From positions 434,001-498,000 of the forward strand of contig PGYB01000005.1 of the NCBI GenBank assembly GCA_002839445.1: DNA of 64,000 nt, given 5' to 3'. The notes under the pieces were generated by a model, which saw only the letters and a list, made by a program, of their open reading frames with translations, did not search any database and was not told the DNA's origin. The position numbers and the translations under genes were made by a program. Positions 15,386 through 24,266 of the stretch are shown here, in pieces. How positions within the stretch are numbered: the first letter of the stretch is position 1; every line of letters begins with the position of its first letter. The DNA comes from Candidatus Riflebacteria bacterium HGW-Riflebacteria-1 (GTDB lineage Bacteria > Muiribacteriota > Ozemobacteria > Ozemobacterales > Ozemobacteraceae).

Positions 15386-18160
15386 ATGAACAAAAAAAAT
15401 ATGTACCCTGTTCTTGTTGCAGTTGTATTTGCCATGCTTATATTCGCCTGGCCAGCTTATGCCGGGCAGACGTGGATGACCTGGAACACCCGCTCCGGGC
15501 TTCCCAGCAACAATCTCAGCTGTCTTGCCATCAACAAGGGCATGATGGCGGTGGGCAGCGACAAAGGCATCGGGCTCTACGTCGAGAATTACTCGGGCTG
15601 GTTTAACCTCGCCTCGTATCACGAGCAGCTTACCGATCTCGCCGTGCGCTCGCTCGATTTTGACGATTACAACACGCTGTGGGCCGCGACTCCGTCAGGA
15701 TTGTTCGCAATCGATCTCGAGCATTTTCCCGACAGCGCTCCAAAAGTTAGACGTTATGACCATGAACAAGGCCTTTCGACGATAGATGTCGAAGTCGTGC
15801 AGGTTGTCGACAACAAGATTTATGTCGGCTGCTTTGGCGGCTGGCTGTTTTATGCGGCGATTTCGCCGGGCAGTAACATTTCCAGCTTTTTGCCGGTTGA
15901 CCGGGCTGGCGGCGAAGATTCCAACAAGTTCATGTCAGTTGGTATCACAGCGCTGGCAATGGATTATCCAGACGGCGGCATTTATTCGACCAAGGGAAAG
16001 GGCCTGCTGCGCGCTGCTGACGGCAGCAACCTGGTCGGCGAGGACGAGCTTTTTTCTGACTGGGTCAACGATTTCTGGTCGTTCGAAGAAGGAAACGCCA
16101 ACCGCATTATCGCGGTAACCCAGAATCAGATGAATCTCATTTCGAATAACCGGTCGGTGGGGCGTTGCTCGCTGCCGCCGGAAGACTGCTGGATCACCAG
16201 TGTTACTACGGCGCCTGACGATGAGAAAGATGAATACAAGCGTGAGAAGCCCAAGGGCTACCTGCATCTCGAAACCTTTATCGGCAAACGCACTCTGATT
16301 GCCGGCACGCGCGGTCAAGGACTGTGGATGTTTGACGACGGCCGCTGGAACAATCTTACCACCCGTGACAGTCCGCTGCCATCGGATAATATCAACAAGG
16401 TGTATTACCTGCCCGGGCCAAAGAAGATTGCGATCCTTTCAGAGGGCGGGCTGACCATGCTTGGCATTACTGAAGATTCGCAGTTTGATATCTTTCAGGT
16501 CAGCGGCTCTGACCCTTACTGGGCCAAGACTTTCTGGCCGTTCATGCAGAGCTGGGGACCGTATGTCTACGGTTATCCTACACAGCACAGCTACCCGATT
16601 GAACCGTTCATTGCCTATGGCAAAATGCTGCAGGGCAAGGATATCTGGATCTCGCATGATCGCGGTATTTCGCGTTTTGTTTTTCCTTCTGCGCCGTTCA
16701 TCGGTGTTATGCAATACCGCTTTCATCTGGCCGGCCGGTTTGAAACAAAAGAAAATGATCCGAGTAAAGACCTGACGATCGAAGATAACAGCACGACAGG
16801 CGATCGGCCGCCGCTTAGTGCAGGTGAAGAGCTCTGGCATCACTACTGCAGAGAGCAGCCGACCGACTTCTGCAAGGCGCCGATATCGGAGATATATGTT
16901 TCACTCGATATGAAAACCATGGTTGGGCCGGGTGAGTATGTGATAATTAACGCGCCGGCACAAGACGCAGTTTCAGCCGAAGATATCGCTGCCGCCATTG
17001 CAGAACACCAGGCACAGCAGTCTGGCAACAACAGCGCCAATTCTGATCCTGCCGAAGGCAGCGAGGATGCAGCCTCTGAAGATTCCACCGCCGTTCCCTG
17101 TCAGGCCACTGCGACTGCGAGAATTGCGCTGATTGTCAAGGTTGGTGCAAACATCTATGATGCCAGAGGGCATCAGCTGTTTACGGTCGCTTCACTGATG
17201 CAGGAATGCCCGCTGCACGCGATTCCCTCTGAGGATATCAACGACCTTGCACTCGATCTTGCTGAGCGCGTCTGGGTGATCTTCGACAACAACCAGCTCG
17301 CCTGTCTCGACAACCGGCCTGGCGAAATTGTTCCTGACCCGAAAAATAACGATTGGCATGAGTTTGCCGAAGAACAGCTGCCATGGCAAAAGCACGATGA
17401 CCTGCTTTGCGTGCAGCGAGTTGGTTCTTCAATCTATGTCAGCGCCAAAGACAGCGGGGTTTATTATCTTCCAGCTGCGCATGGCGCGACGCTAAAAGAC
17501 CTGCGCCCGTCTGACTGGCTGCGCATCGAGTTTCCGCGCGGTTCTGCCGAAATCGACCAGTTCAAGCGCGTAATCGCCATACAATACTGGGAGTCGGCAG
17601 AAGGTTCAGTGGCTGCGCTGCTGTTCGATAAGGGCCTGGCAACCTTTGAGGGCAGTAAGCTCACATTTATTGCCGTGCCCGAGCGTAATTACACCTGCAT
17701 GGTGCAGGACCGCAACCATAACCTTTGGCTGGGCTCGTTTCAGGGCTTGTCGTATCTTACGCCAGATGGCAAAATCAATGAAATTAACGGTCGCATGAAC
17801 GATTTTAACTCTGAAAGGGTTGTGGCAATCGCTGCCGCTCCTGATGATGCCAAATACCCTTACACTGTTGCCGTCGCCGTCGATGAGTATGCCAAAGAGA
17901 ACAGCATTGGCGTTCGCAAGACCTATAGATCATCAGACCCGCCGCCGTCTCTCGCTCGCGGCAGCGACAGCGCATATCGTCTGCGGGTGATGAACGCTTC
18001 TGTTGCTGCCTCGCAGATCATGCTTTACGACGGCAAAAAATGGGAACCGATGTTCAGACCCGGTGTGCGGGCGATGATGTTCGACCAGGAATTCTTGTGG
18101 CTCGCGACTTCGTGCCGCGTCATGCGCCTGTATATGCCGACAGTCGTGCAGTCTTACTAA
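15386..18160 (+). CDS. Large exported beta-propeller protein, paralogue A (924 aa)
   Basis: The start ATG 15386 puts a signal peptide at the N-terminus (MNKKNMYPVLVAVVFAMLIF, cleavage near AYAGQ). The protein consists of repeated blades with motifs such as LWAATPSGLFAI, IYVGCFGGWL, LIAGTRGQGLWMF and LWLGSFQGLSYL, typical of two-component-regulator propeller (ligand-binding sensor) repeats. Residues 500-590 form an insertion with a low-complexity Ala/Glu/Ser part (EDAASEDS). There is no kinase or membrane domain, so it probably works as a secreted or periplasmic propeller. The protein at 18354-20714 has the same blade order and closely similar ends (EFLWLATSCRVMRL versus EFVWLSTNIRVRRL). Confidence 0.82.
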   Translation: MNKKNMYPVLVAVVFAMLIFAWPAYAGQTWMTWNTRSGLPSNNLSCLAINKGMMAVGSDKGIGLYVENYSGWFNLASYHEQLTDLAVRSLDFDDYNTLWAATPSGLFAIDLEHFPDSAPKVRRYDHEQGLSTIDVEVVQVVDNKIYVGCFGGWLFYAAISPGSNISSFLPVDRAGGEDSNKFMSVGITALAMDYPDGGIYSTKGKGLLRAADGSNLVGEDELFSDWVNDFWSFEEGNANRIIAVTQNQMNLISNNRSVGRCSLPPEDCWITSVTTAPDDEKDEYKREKPKGYLHLETFIGKRTLIAGTRGQGLWMFDDGRWNNLTTRDSPLPSDNINKVYYLPGPKKIAILSEGGLTMLGITEDSQFDIFQVSGSDPYWAKTFWPFMQSWGPYVYGYPTQHSYPIEPFIAYGKMLQGKDIWISHDRGISRFVFPSAPFIGVMQYRFHLAGRFETKENDPSKDLTIEDNSTTGDRPPLSAGEELWHHYCREQPTDFCKAPISEIYVSLDMKTMVGPGEYVIINAPAQDAVSAEDIAAAIAEHQAQQSGNNSANSDPAEGSEDAASEDSTAVPCQATATARIALIVKVGANIYDARGHQLFTVASLMQECPLHAIPSEDINDLALDLAERVWVIFDNNQLACLDNRPGEIVPDPKNNDWHEFAEEQLPWQKHDDLLCVQRVGSSIYVSAKDSGVYYLPAAHGATLKDLRPSDWLRIEFPRGSAEIDQFKRVIAIQYWESAEGSVAALLFDKGLATFEGSKLTFIAVPERNYTCMVQDRNHNLWLGSFQGLSYLTPDGKINEINGRMNDFNSERVVAIAAAPDDAKYPYTVAVAVDEYAKENSIGVRKTYRSSDPPPSLARGSDSAYRLRVMNASVAASQIMLYDGKKWEPMFRPGVRAMMFDQEFLWLATSCRVMRLYMPTVVQSY

Positions 18161-18240
18161 GACTGATTTCACTCATTTCGTTCGTCAAAGCCTTCGATAT
18201 TGTTTTCTCGTTCTCGCACCTGGGCGCGCTGTATCCTCAG

Positions 18241-18277
18241 GCGCCCTGGCGCTAGCGCATCCTGCGCGTCGTAATCG
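18241..18277. repeat. Dispersed 37-base repeat, copy 2
   Basis: This differs from 9846-9882 at one base. Here it lies between two convergent propeller genes, with the related GC-rich arms CCTGGGCGCG and CAGGCGCCCTGG around it. The intergenic stretch 18161-18353 holds nothing else that I recognise. Confidence 0.8.
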
Positions 18278-18353
18278 TAGCCGCTGGCGATTACAAATCG
18301 CCATGATTTCCAGTCTTTGCTGTGAACGAATTTATTGTGAATACTATGCCCGC

Positions 18354-20714
18354 TCAGCGCGGAATGCGCAGGCGGCGCACCCTGATATTGGTTGACAGCC
18401 AGACAAATTCGCGGTCGATCATGATATGGCTGACGCCGGCTATTAGCCATTTGTCCCAGGTTCTGCCGTCAAAGTAATGCAATGACGAACCGGCGATAAC
18501 CTGTTCGATTACCCGTTTTTTGCCATCGGCGTCGGTAATTACCATCGGTGCCTGGTCTGAGCCGTTCATCAGCGGATTCATGTCGATGTCATCTGCCAGG
18601 GCATCACAGGCGACCCACACCCCAAGCGGAAACTCGGTGCTGGCCGGCAGGGTGCCGATCGCTGAAATATGGTCTGATTCTAACCTCGCATTGGTTGTGG
18701 TATACGAATAAACGTGGCCGGAAGGATCTACGCGAAACAGACCGCCAACCGAGCCAACCCAGAGGTTGCCTTCGGCGCCGGCAGCAATGCAGGTGTAGCG
18801 CCGACGTCCGCCCAGATCGATTCTGCTGTAAAAGTCGCCATCCCAGATACTGATGCTGTTACTGTGCTGAATCGCCAGCACCTGCCCCTGATCGCGTTTC
18901 CACTGCGCGAAGCCGCGCACATCAGAGTCGGGCAGGCCGGTGTAAATACTGTGGTGCTGCCACTCGAACGGTTCTTTTTTAAGGTCCTTGCTGCCGGGAT
19001 TTTTCAGAATATAAAAGCCGTCTTTTTTGGTGCCGACATAAATGCTGTCAGGCGTGAACCACACGACATTCAACTCGGTGCCATCGCCCCACGGAACGTC
19101 TTTAAGCACTTGCCAGTCTGGCAATTCGACTTTGATCTTTTTGCCGTCTTTCTTGATTTCACGTTTTTCCATGCGCATGCGCGCCAGTTGCTTGCCGTCG
19201 AAGATCAGCCAGAGATAGTCTGAATTGCGGTCGACATCTATCCAGGTGATTTTCTGCTCCGGGATCTCAAACAGGTCGCTCTGATCATAGAAAAGATACT
19301 CTTTGGTAAACAACTGCCAGTAGCCGCGCAACGCCTCTTCACCGACACTATCGACCGGCAGTTCGGGTTCTTCGTTATCGAGATGTCCGGTATTTTCTTC
19401 TTCCTCTTCCGCGGTCTTTTCAATACGACTGCTGACATCAGGAAGGGTCTGCTGGTCGTAGCTTTTGGGAAAGGTTGACGACCGCCATCTGGTTAATCCG
19501 TGCAGGTGCGAAAACCAGTAACTGCTGCCGCCCAGGACGATTTGAAAATGCGGAATCATCGCGGCATACAGCGGCGGAAAAGGGTAAATCGTTTTGAAAT
19601 ATGCCGAACCCAGCCCGACTTTTTTGAATTCATCATACTGGTTCGAATCGAGATGAATAAGCACCAGTCCGCCATCAGTGCAGACTACCAGTAGTCGGCC
19701 AACCGCGTAAAGCCGGTTAATGCTGTCAGACGGCAATTTGCTGTTGGCTGTGAGGTATTGTGTCCATCTGCCGCGCTGAAAGCGCCACAGGCCGTTGTTT
19801 CTGGTGCCGACATACAGCGAATGTTTGCCGAGAAAATCGAGCAGATGCTCGTCATTGTCAGATAATTCTGGTTGCGAAAGCATGTCGAAAATTTCGTCAG
19901 GTTCTTTAACGGTAACCAGACTGTTCAACCACGGATCTTCTATCGGCAGCTTGATTTCGTAGTCCGCCCGGTTGTTGCGAATCAGACTCAGATGCTGCGG
20001 CGTTGCTGCAATAGTGTATTTTTCGCGTTTTTTGCCAGAGAATATGAAAAAGTCGTTGATCCATAGTTCAGGGTTGCCATCGCTGCCTGTGGCCGGATAT
20101 TGGCTTGAACCGTTGATTTCTATCAATCCGCCGCCGCGTGTGCTGAACCAGCCCTGATGCGGCCCGGTCATTGCCAGGCCGGAAATCCCGACCGACCTTA
20201 TTTTCAGCTTGTCGCCTTCTATTGTGTCTGTATAGTTGACCGCCGAGAACACTGTTGTACCAGTCTGCGGAATGTATGCCTGCGCCACATAGCCGCCAAA
20301 ACAGCCAACATAAATGCGATCTTTGCTGATCTGTATGCGGTCAATGTCGATGGTAGGCAGGTTGTGATGAGAATTATAGACGGTGATTTTCTCTTCCTGA
20401 ATGCTTACCAGGCCGTTGGCCGTGGCTAGCCACAGGTGCCCGTATTCATCGAAAGCGATGTCTTTTACCGGCATCGTAGCAACCTGATCAGGCAGCGCAA
20501 CCGCTGACCATGTACCGGTGTTGCCACTGTAGATGCTGACGCCCTGGTCAGTACCGACAGCCATCACTGTCTTGAACGACGCAAAGCAGTTGATGACACG
20601 GCCGTTGATCCCCGAGGCCTCGGTGAAAACCTGCCACGATTCGGCCAGAACAACCGCCGGCAACAGCAACAGAACGCCAATTACCAGAATCAACAGCGGC
20701 TGGCAGCTTTTCAT
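18354..20714 (-). CDS. Large exported beta-propeller protein, paralogue B (786 aa)
   Basis: A signal peptide occupies residues 1-24 (cleavage near VVLAES). Blades repeat motifs such as LWLATANGLVSI, IYVGCFGGYV, LYVGTRNNGLWRF and LWVGSVGGLFRV. This is the same architecture as the 924-residue paralogue, without most of its central insertion; instead there is a Glu-rich stretch (KTAEEEEENTG, about residue 430). AAGGGG lies six bases before ATG 20714. A promoter-like TTGCAG-16-TAGAAT lies about 25-55 bases upstream. A scaffold or ligand-binding role outside the cytoplasm is inferred. Confidence 0.82.
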   Translation of the reverse strand: MKSCQPLLILVIGVLLLLPAVVLAESWQVFTEASGINGRVINCFASFKTVMAVGTDQGVSIYSGNTGTWSAVALPDQVATMPVKDIAFDEYGHLWLATANGLVSIQEEKITVYNSHHNLPTIDIDRIQISKDRIYVGCFGGYVAQAYIPQTGTTVFSAVNYTDTIEGDKLKIRSVGISGLAMTGPHQGWFSTRGGGLIEINGSSQYPATGSDGNPELWINDFFIFSGKKREKYTIAATPQHLSLIRNNRADYEIKLPIEDPWLNSLVTVKEPDEIFDMLSQPELSDNDEHLLDFLGKHSLYVGTRNNGLWRFQRGRWTQYLTANSKLPSDSINRLYAVGRLLVVCTDGGLVLIHLDSNQYDEFKKVGLGSAYFKTIYPFPPLYAAMIPHFQIVLGGSSYWFSHLHGLTRWRSSTFPKSYDQQTLPDVSSRIEKTAEEEEENTGHLDNEEPELPVDSVGEEALRGYWQLFTKEYLFYDQSDLFEIPEQKITWIDVDRNSDYLWLIFDGKQLARMRMEKREIKKDGKKIKVELPDWQVLKDVPWGDGTELNVVWFTPDSIYVGTKKDGFYILKNPGSKDLKKEPFEWQHHSIYTGLPDSDVRGFAQWKRDQGQVLAIQHSNSISIWDGDFYSRIDLGGRRRYTCIAAGAEGNLWVGSVGGLFRVDPSGHVYSYTTTNARLESDHISAIGTLPASTEFPLGVWVACDALADDIDMNPLMNGSDQAPMVITDADGKKRVIEQVIAGSSLHYFDGRTWDKWLIAGVSHIMIDREFVWLSTNIRVRRLRIPR

Positions 20715-20921
20715 AAGTTTCCCCTTACCCTACCTTTTTCTGCATTCTAACAGAATATTGCCCCCCTGCAAAATCAAGCCGGGCTGTTGCTGCGAAAGCC
20801 CGGTATATGCAATATGCCAATGCTTGTAAGTTGTTTATGATCGCGCCGCGAGCCAGCGCATAAGCAGCATGCCAATTATTCTATTCTTGAATTCATGTGT
20901 GACAAAGGACTATATATTTCT

Positions 20922-20955
20922 AAAAACAGAACCGGCCGGGGTTAGCCGGCCGGTT
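20922..20955 (-). terminator. Terminator of the lipoprotein/Gly-rich operon
   Basis: On the minus strand AACCGGCCGG, a short loop and CCGGCCGGTT are followed by CTGTTTTTAG, 25 bases after the stop codon of the 20980 gene. Confidence 0.85.
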
Positions 20956-20979
20956 TGCAAAGAGAGGGAGAGGTTGGGG

Positions 20980-21447
20980 TTACTTGCTTTCGCTGGTGGT
21001 GGGAACTGTATTGGTGCTCTGATTGCCGCATGAACCGTCGCGCAGCTGGCGTCTGGTGCGCTGTGCTGTGCCGTTCTTCGCGCCTTTGCCCAGGCCTTTG
21101 CGCTGGCTATTGCCCTGCCCGTTGCCGAGTTTAGCGTTGCGATGCTGGCGCTTCTGCGCCTTGGCTCCAAAGCCGGTGCCGTCTTTGGGCTGGGGCTTGC
21201 TGCCATCGCCATAGCCGCGGCCAGTGCCGTCACAGGTTTCGCTCTTGATTACACCCTGTGAAGGTGTGCTGTTGGCTGCGGTCTGGCTGGCGACTGCCGA
21301 CTGGCTCTGGGTGCTCTGATTCAGGGCGGCCCGCTGACCGTTGCCGGGCATTTTTCCCTTAGCGTTTTGTGCAACACTGTCCTGGGCAAACGCGATGCCT
21401 ACACTGAGAAGAAGAACTACTGCAAGGATAATACTGATGTTTTTCAT
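20980..21447 (-). CDS. Exported Gly/Lys/Gln-rich low-complexity protein (155 aa)
   Basis: A signal peptide (residues 1-21, cleavage near AFAQ) is followed by a polar, disordered chain. Residues 25-65 are rich in Gln, Ser and Ala. Residues 72-95 hold two DGTG units (DGTGRGYGDG, DGTGFGAKA). The tail is strongly basic (KRQHRNAKLGNGQ, QRKGLGKGAKNG). There are two cysteines, one before the first DGTG and one near the C-terminus. AGGAGG lies eight bases before the ATG. The gene follows the lipoprotein gene by 40 bases and shares its sigma-54 promoter. Its role could be polyanion or metal binding in the periplasm; this is inference from composition. Confidence 0.7.
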   Translation of the reverse strand: MKNISIILAVVLLLSVGIAFAQDSVAQNAKGKMPGNGQRAALNQSTQSQSAVASQTAANSTPSQGVIKSETCDGTGRGYGDGSKPQPKDGTGFGAKAQKRQHRNAKLGNGQGNSQRKGLGKGAKNGTAQRTRRQLRDGSCGNQSTNTVPTTSESK

Positions 21448-21487
21448 ACCACTGCCTCCTGTAAAATTTTGCTTAGTGACTTAGATT

Positions 21488-22177
21488 TTAGTTCGCTTTG
21501 CCATATCTGTATCTGGCTCTTTTACCCTGTCGGTCTGCCAGTTCCAGGTCGCCGTTCTCAGCCCATCTGCCGCTGAAAACTTCAGAAAGGTCGCGCACTA
21601 TGGTCAGGGTGCCATCATCATTTTCGCTGATATTGAGTTTGACGCCAGACCGCGTGTTTCGCAATTCGACGAGCGGCTCTTCCGGCAGGTTGCCGTAAGT
21701 TACTTCCCAGATTATCTCGCCAACGGTTATGTTGCTTACATCGCCAGTAGCATCAGGTGCCGGAACAGTTATTGCTGAGCCGTTTCCACGGGTTATAACG
21801 ATTTCTCCGCCGGCAAGCTTTTCGATCGAGCACTGTTCAATGCCTACGGTCATGCTGTTAGCGGAAACAATCGCCATGCAGGCGCCGGTGCCGCGTTGCA
21901 GCCCAAGCCCGGCTTCGCTGTTGAGCGAGCGATACTGGCGATTGCGATATCTGAACATGCCGTCGCCGTTTCCTGCTGCGGCCAGCAGACTGGCATCGCC
22001 ATCACTTATTACCGTTGCGGCCAGCATGCGGTCAACCAGCAGACTGGCTTCAATACCGGCCATGTCGTCGCTCGAAAGGGTCGCTGCGTTATCAAACGAC
22101 CCTGATCCATTGCCGGCACAGCCCGTAAAAGTCATCATTGCACTGACCAGTAACGCGAGTAAAAAGAACTTTTTCAA
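21488..22177 (-). CDS. Lipoprotein of unknown function (229 aa)
   Basis: The start is TTG 22177: AGGAG lies eight bases upstream and the signal peptide begins at once (KKFFLLALLVSAMM). The lipobox is FTGC, so the chain would be lipidated at C20. The mature part opens with a Gly/Ser/Asn linker, then a helix (LSSDDMAGIEASLLVDRML), then a beta-rich domain with EIVITRGNGS and DGTLTIVRDLSEVFSG. No family is recognised. It is the first gene after a consensus sigma-54 promoter at 22218-22233 and is divergent from the histidine kinase. Confidence 0.75.
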   Translation of the reverse strand: MKKFFLLALLVSAMMTFTGCAGNGSGSFDNAATLSSDDMAGIEASLLVDRMLAATVISDGDASLLAAAGNGDGMFRYRNRQYRSLNSEAGLGLQRGTGACMAIVSANSMTVGIEQCSIEKLAGGEIVITRGNGSAITVPAPDATGDVSNITVGEIIWEVTYGNLPEEPLVELRNTRSGVKLNISENDDGTLTIVRDLSEVFSGRWAENGDLELADRQGKRARYRYGKAN

Positions 22178-22217
22178 TTTCGTTTCTCCTGATTTTATTC
22201 GAAGCTATCAAGGTAAT

Positions 22218-22233
22218 TGCAACGCTCGTGCCA
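22218..22233 (-). promoter_or_regulatory. Sigma-54 (-24/-12) promoter of the lipoprotein operon
   Basis: On the minus strand TGGCACG, four bases, then TTGCA matches the RpoN consensus at every defined position. The predicted transcription start is near 22207, about 30 bases before the TTG start, which leaves room for the AGGAG site. The divergent NtrC-type regulator is the obvious activator. Confidence 0.88.
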
Positions 22234-22310
22234 GGTTGCAAAATTTCGCTGCAATATTGGCTGGAAGCTGATTTCGCAGTTTTCAGCCCGTGCCTGCCTG
22301 TCAGATACAT

Positions 22311-22359
22311 CGTGCAAAAGTGCAGTCTTTTTCACCGTAAAAGTGCAAATGTTTGCACT
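22311..22359. promoter_or_regulatory. Putative enhancer (UAS): palindrome AGTGCAAA-TG-TTTGCACT plus half-sites
   Basis: Eight-base perfect arms at 22342-22359 are centred about 143 bases upstream of the predicted sigma-54 transcription start. Nearby, 22311-22325 reads CGTGCAAAAGTGCAG and contains two more GTGCA units. This is the usual distance for an NtrC-family activator site. Confidence 0.6.
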
Positions 22360-22607
22360 CCTGTGCTATGTTTTGACGGCTGCGCCATCTTGTAATGAAA
22401 TTCGGCAGAGCTGTTCAGTCTCTGTGAAAAATTGATTCCAACCGGATCTGTTGTTGTCTTTGCGCTGCCAGGTATTGAAAGAATACAATCTGCATAAATC
22501 CAGGAACAAATCTTGCAGAACAATAGTTGTTCGCTAGAGGGACTTGCAATATTCTGCAAACGTGAGATTAGCTCAGAACTGGCTTTTTGGCCACGGACGG
22601 CCTTAAT

Positions 22608-22639
22608 ACATTTGCGCCACAGGAATGGCGCGCAAATGT
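22608..22639. repeat. Stem-loop in the gap before the histidine kinase
   Basis: ACATTTGCGCC and GGCGCGCAAATGT form a long stem around an eight-base loop, with no T-run after it. It sits directly left of a dispersed repeat copy. The 667-base gap 22178-22844 otherwise holds the sigma-54 promoter, the enhancer palindrome, the repeat and a sigma-70 promoter, but no gene. Confidence 0.55.
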
Positions 22640-22649
22640 GCTGCCTTCG

Positions 22650-22736
22650 GCATAACGCTTCGTCACTTCGTGCCTCGAAATGACATGCCCAGACCCGGTT
22701 TTGTCATTGCGAGCGGAGCGAAGCAATCTCATCAAG
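22650..22736. repeat. Dispersed TGTCATTGCGAG inverted repeat, copy 1
   Basis: The right arm (about 22701-22730) contains TTGTCATTGCGAG and GAAGCAATCTC. The left arm, read on the other strand, contains TGTCATTTCGAGGCACGAAG. Related copies lie at 25659-25812 and 37142-37236. This is the widespread MITE/REP-like class of intergenic repeat. Confidence 0.75.
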
Positions 22737-22813
22737 AACGAATTATGCAAGTTGCTCGTAAGTATTTAGTTAAGAGGAGCAGGGCCGTTGGTCGTCAGAT
22801 TTAATCAGCATTT

Positions 22814-22842
22814 TTGATGACAGTTCAATACCCGGTTATAAA
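22814..22842 (+). promoter_or_regulatory. Sigma-70-type promoter of the two-component genes
   Basis: TTGATG, a 17-base spacer and TATAAA end two bases before ATG 22845. Either translation starts at a later codon (GTG 22863 is in frame), or another promoter is used. Confidence 0.45.
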
Positions 22843-22844
22843 AT

Positions 22845-24266
22845 ATGCAAAATGTAAATGAAGTGAATGCAGGTTCTGCTCAAGATGTCGGCGCCATCAG
22901 CCGCTTTGATCGCTTTGCAGTTGCTGCTCTTATTCTGTTTCTGGTCATTGCATCTGGCATCTTGTCGCTGTTGATGAGCCGATGGAACCATAATCAGATC
23001 GAAGTGCTGCTGCAGTGGGCTGCCGAAAAAGAGGGGCGCGCTCTTTATACCCGGGTTATCCACGAAAGCAGTCTCAGTCCGATGCTGTTACTTCAGCAGC
23101 CCGAGCTTTTTTCTGCACAACTGATCGAAGAAGAAGATGTGCTTGCCGCCGGTATAATGCAGGGCGAAAAAACTATCGCGAGCTTCAGTCGCCAACCCGA
23201 TTTTCGCTATGACCTTTCGCTGCTGCCAGCTGATCGCGAAGCAATTATGCTCAATGAAAATACCACTCTATACCGTCGCATTACCGGCCCCGGCCACAAT
23301 AAAGCCTCTGGAACTGGCCCGGGTGGCCGTCGGCAAGGCGCCGGCCCGGGAAACGGTGGTGGTCGCGGCATGGGCCCCGGTCGTCAGCGCAGCGAAGAAT
23401 CTTTGGGCGAACGTGTTCCTGATAGCGAGCGTCTGAGCATATATCTGGTGTTCAGCGGGCCTGATCGCTCAATTGTGCAGCCACTCATTCTGCAGAAATA
23501 TCTATGGCCGGCGGTATGGTTGGTTTTTTCACTGCTCTGGCTGGTGATTTCGCTGATGCAATCGCGCACGGCACGGCTCAAGGTAATGTTGCAGAAAGAA
23601 TCGCATCTGTCAGACATCGGCAAAATGTCGGCGCGGCTTGCTCACGAGATAAAAAACCCGCTTGGTGCAATTCGTGGCATGGCTCAGCTTCTTCAGAAAA
23701 GACTTAAAGGTGAGCAGGACTCTGACCGGGCAGCCATGGCCACAACCATTGAGCAGGAAACTTTTCGCCTTGAAGAACTCACCCGCAGTATTCTCGATTT
23801 TGCGCGGCCGCAGGAATGCCGCATTCTGCCGCTGAACATAACTGCAGTCGTTGAAGACACTTTGCGCATGTTCAATCAGCAGCTGGCAGAGGGCCAGGTC
23901 GCCGCGCCTTCCGGCACGACTGCTGTCGAATGTTCCGGTGACGAAAATGCGCTGCGGCAGATTCTGCTTAATCTGCTGAAAAACGCAGTAGAAGCGGCTG
24001 AAGATCCAACGGCAGTTCGTCTTGAAATTGTTGAAGGCGCTGATGATATCGCGCTGAGAGTCTATAATCGTGGCGGCTACATGACAGAACAGATGCTTGA
24101 AGATATCTTTACGCCATTTGTTTCGAGCAAAGTTAAAGGCTACGGGCTTGGCCTGCCGGTAAGCAGAAGGCTTGCCGAACAGATGGGCGGCTCTTTGCGC
24201 CTTGCCAATGCTGCATCTGGAGAAATCATGGCTGAACTGAAACTCAGGAAAGCAGAAGGCAAATGA
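22845..24266 (+). CDS. Membrane sensor histidine kinase with Gly-rich sensor insert
   Basis: This 473-residue kinase has two membrane helices (about 24-44 and 218-238) around a periplasmic sensor. The sensor ends in a striking Gly/Arg/Pro stretch (residues 148-182, for example GPGNGGGRGMGPGRQR). The dimerisation helix carries the phospho-acceptor H267 in LAHEIKNPLGAIRG. The ATPase domain has the N box (LLNLLKNAVEAAED, 374-387) and G box GYGLGLP (432-438). The overall type is ZraS/NtrB-like (kinases of sigma-54 systems). The stop overlaps the next start by ATGA, so kinase and regulator are co-translated. The signal is unknown; the Gly-rich segment recalls the exported Gly-rich protein of the divergent operon and DUF5320 proteins. 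Confidence 0.92.
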   Translation: MQNVNEVNAGSAQDVGAISRFDRFAVAALILFLVIASGILSLLMSRWNHNQIEVLLQWAAEKEGRALYTRVIHESSLSPMLLLQQPELFSAQLIEEEDVLAAGIMQGEKTIASFSRQPDFRYDLSLLPADREAIMLNENTTLYRRITGPGHNKASGTGPGGRRQGAGPGNGGGRGMGPGRQRSEESLGERVPDSERLSIYLVFSGPDRSIVQPLILQKYLWPAVWLVFSLLWLVISLMQSRTARLKVMLQKESHLSDIGKMSARLAHEIKNPLGAIRGMAQLLQKRLKGEQDSDRAAMATTIEQETFRLEELTRSILDFARPQECRILPLNITAVVEDTLRMFNQQLAEGQVAAPSGTTAVECSGDENALRQILLNLLKNAVEAAEDPTAVRLEIVEGADDIALRVYNRGGYMTEQMLEDIFTPFVSSKVKGYGLGLPVSRRLAEQMGGSLRLANAASGEIMAELKLRKAEGK

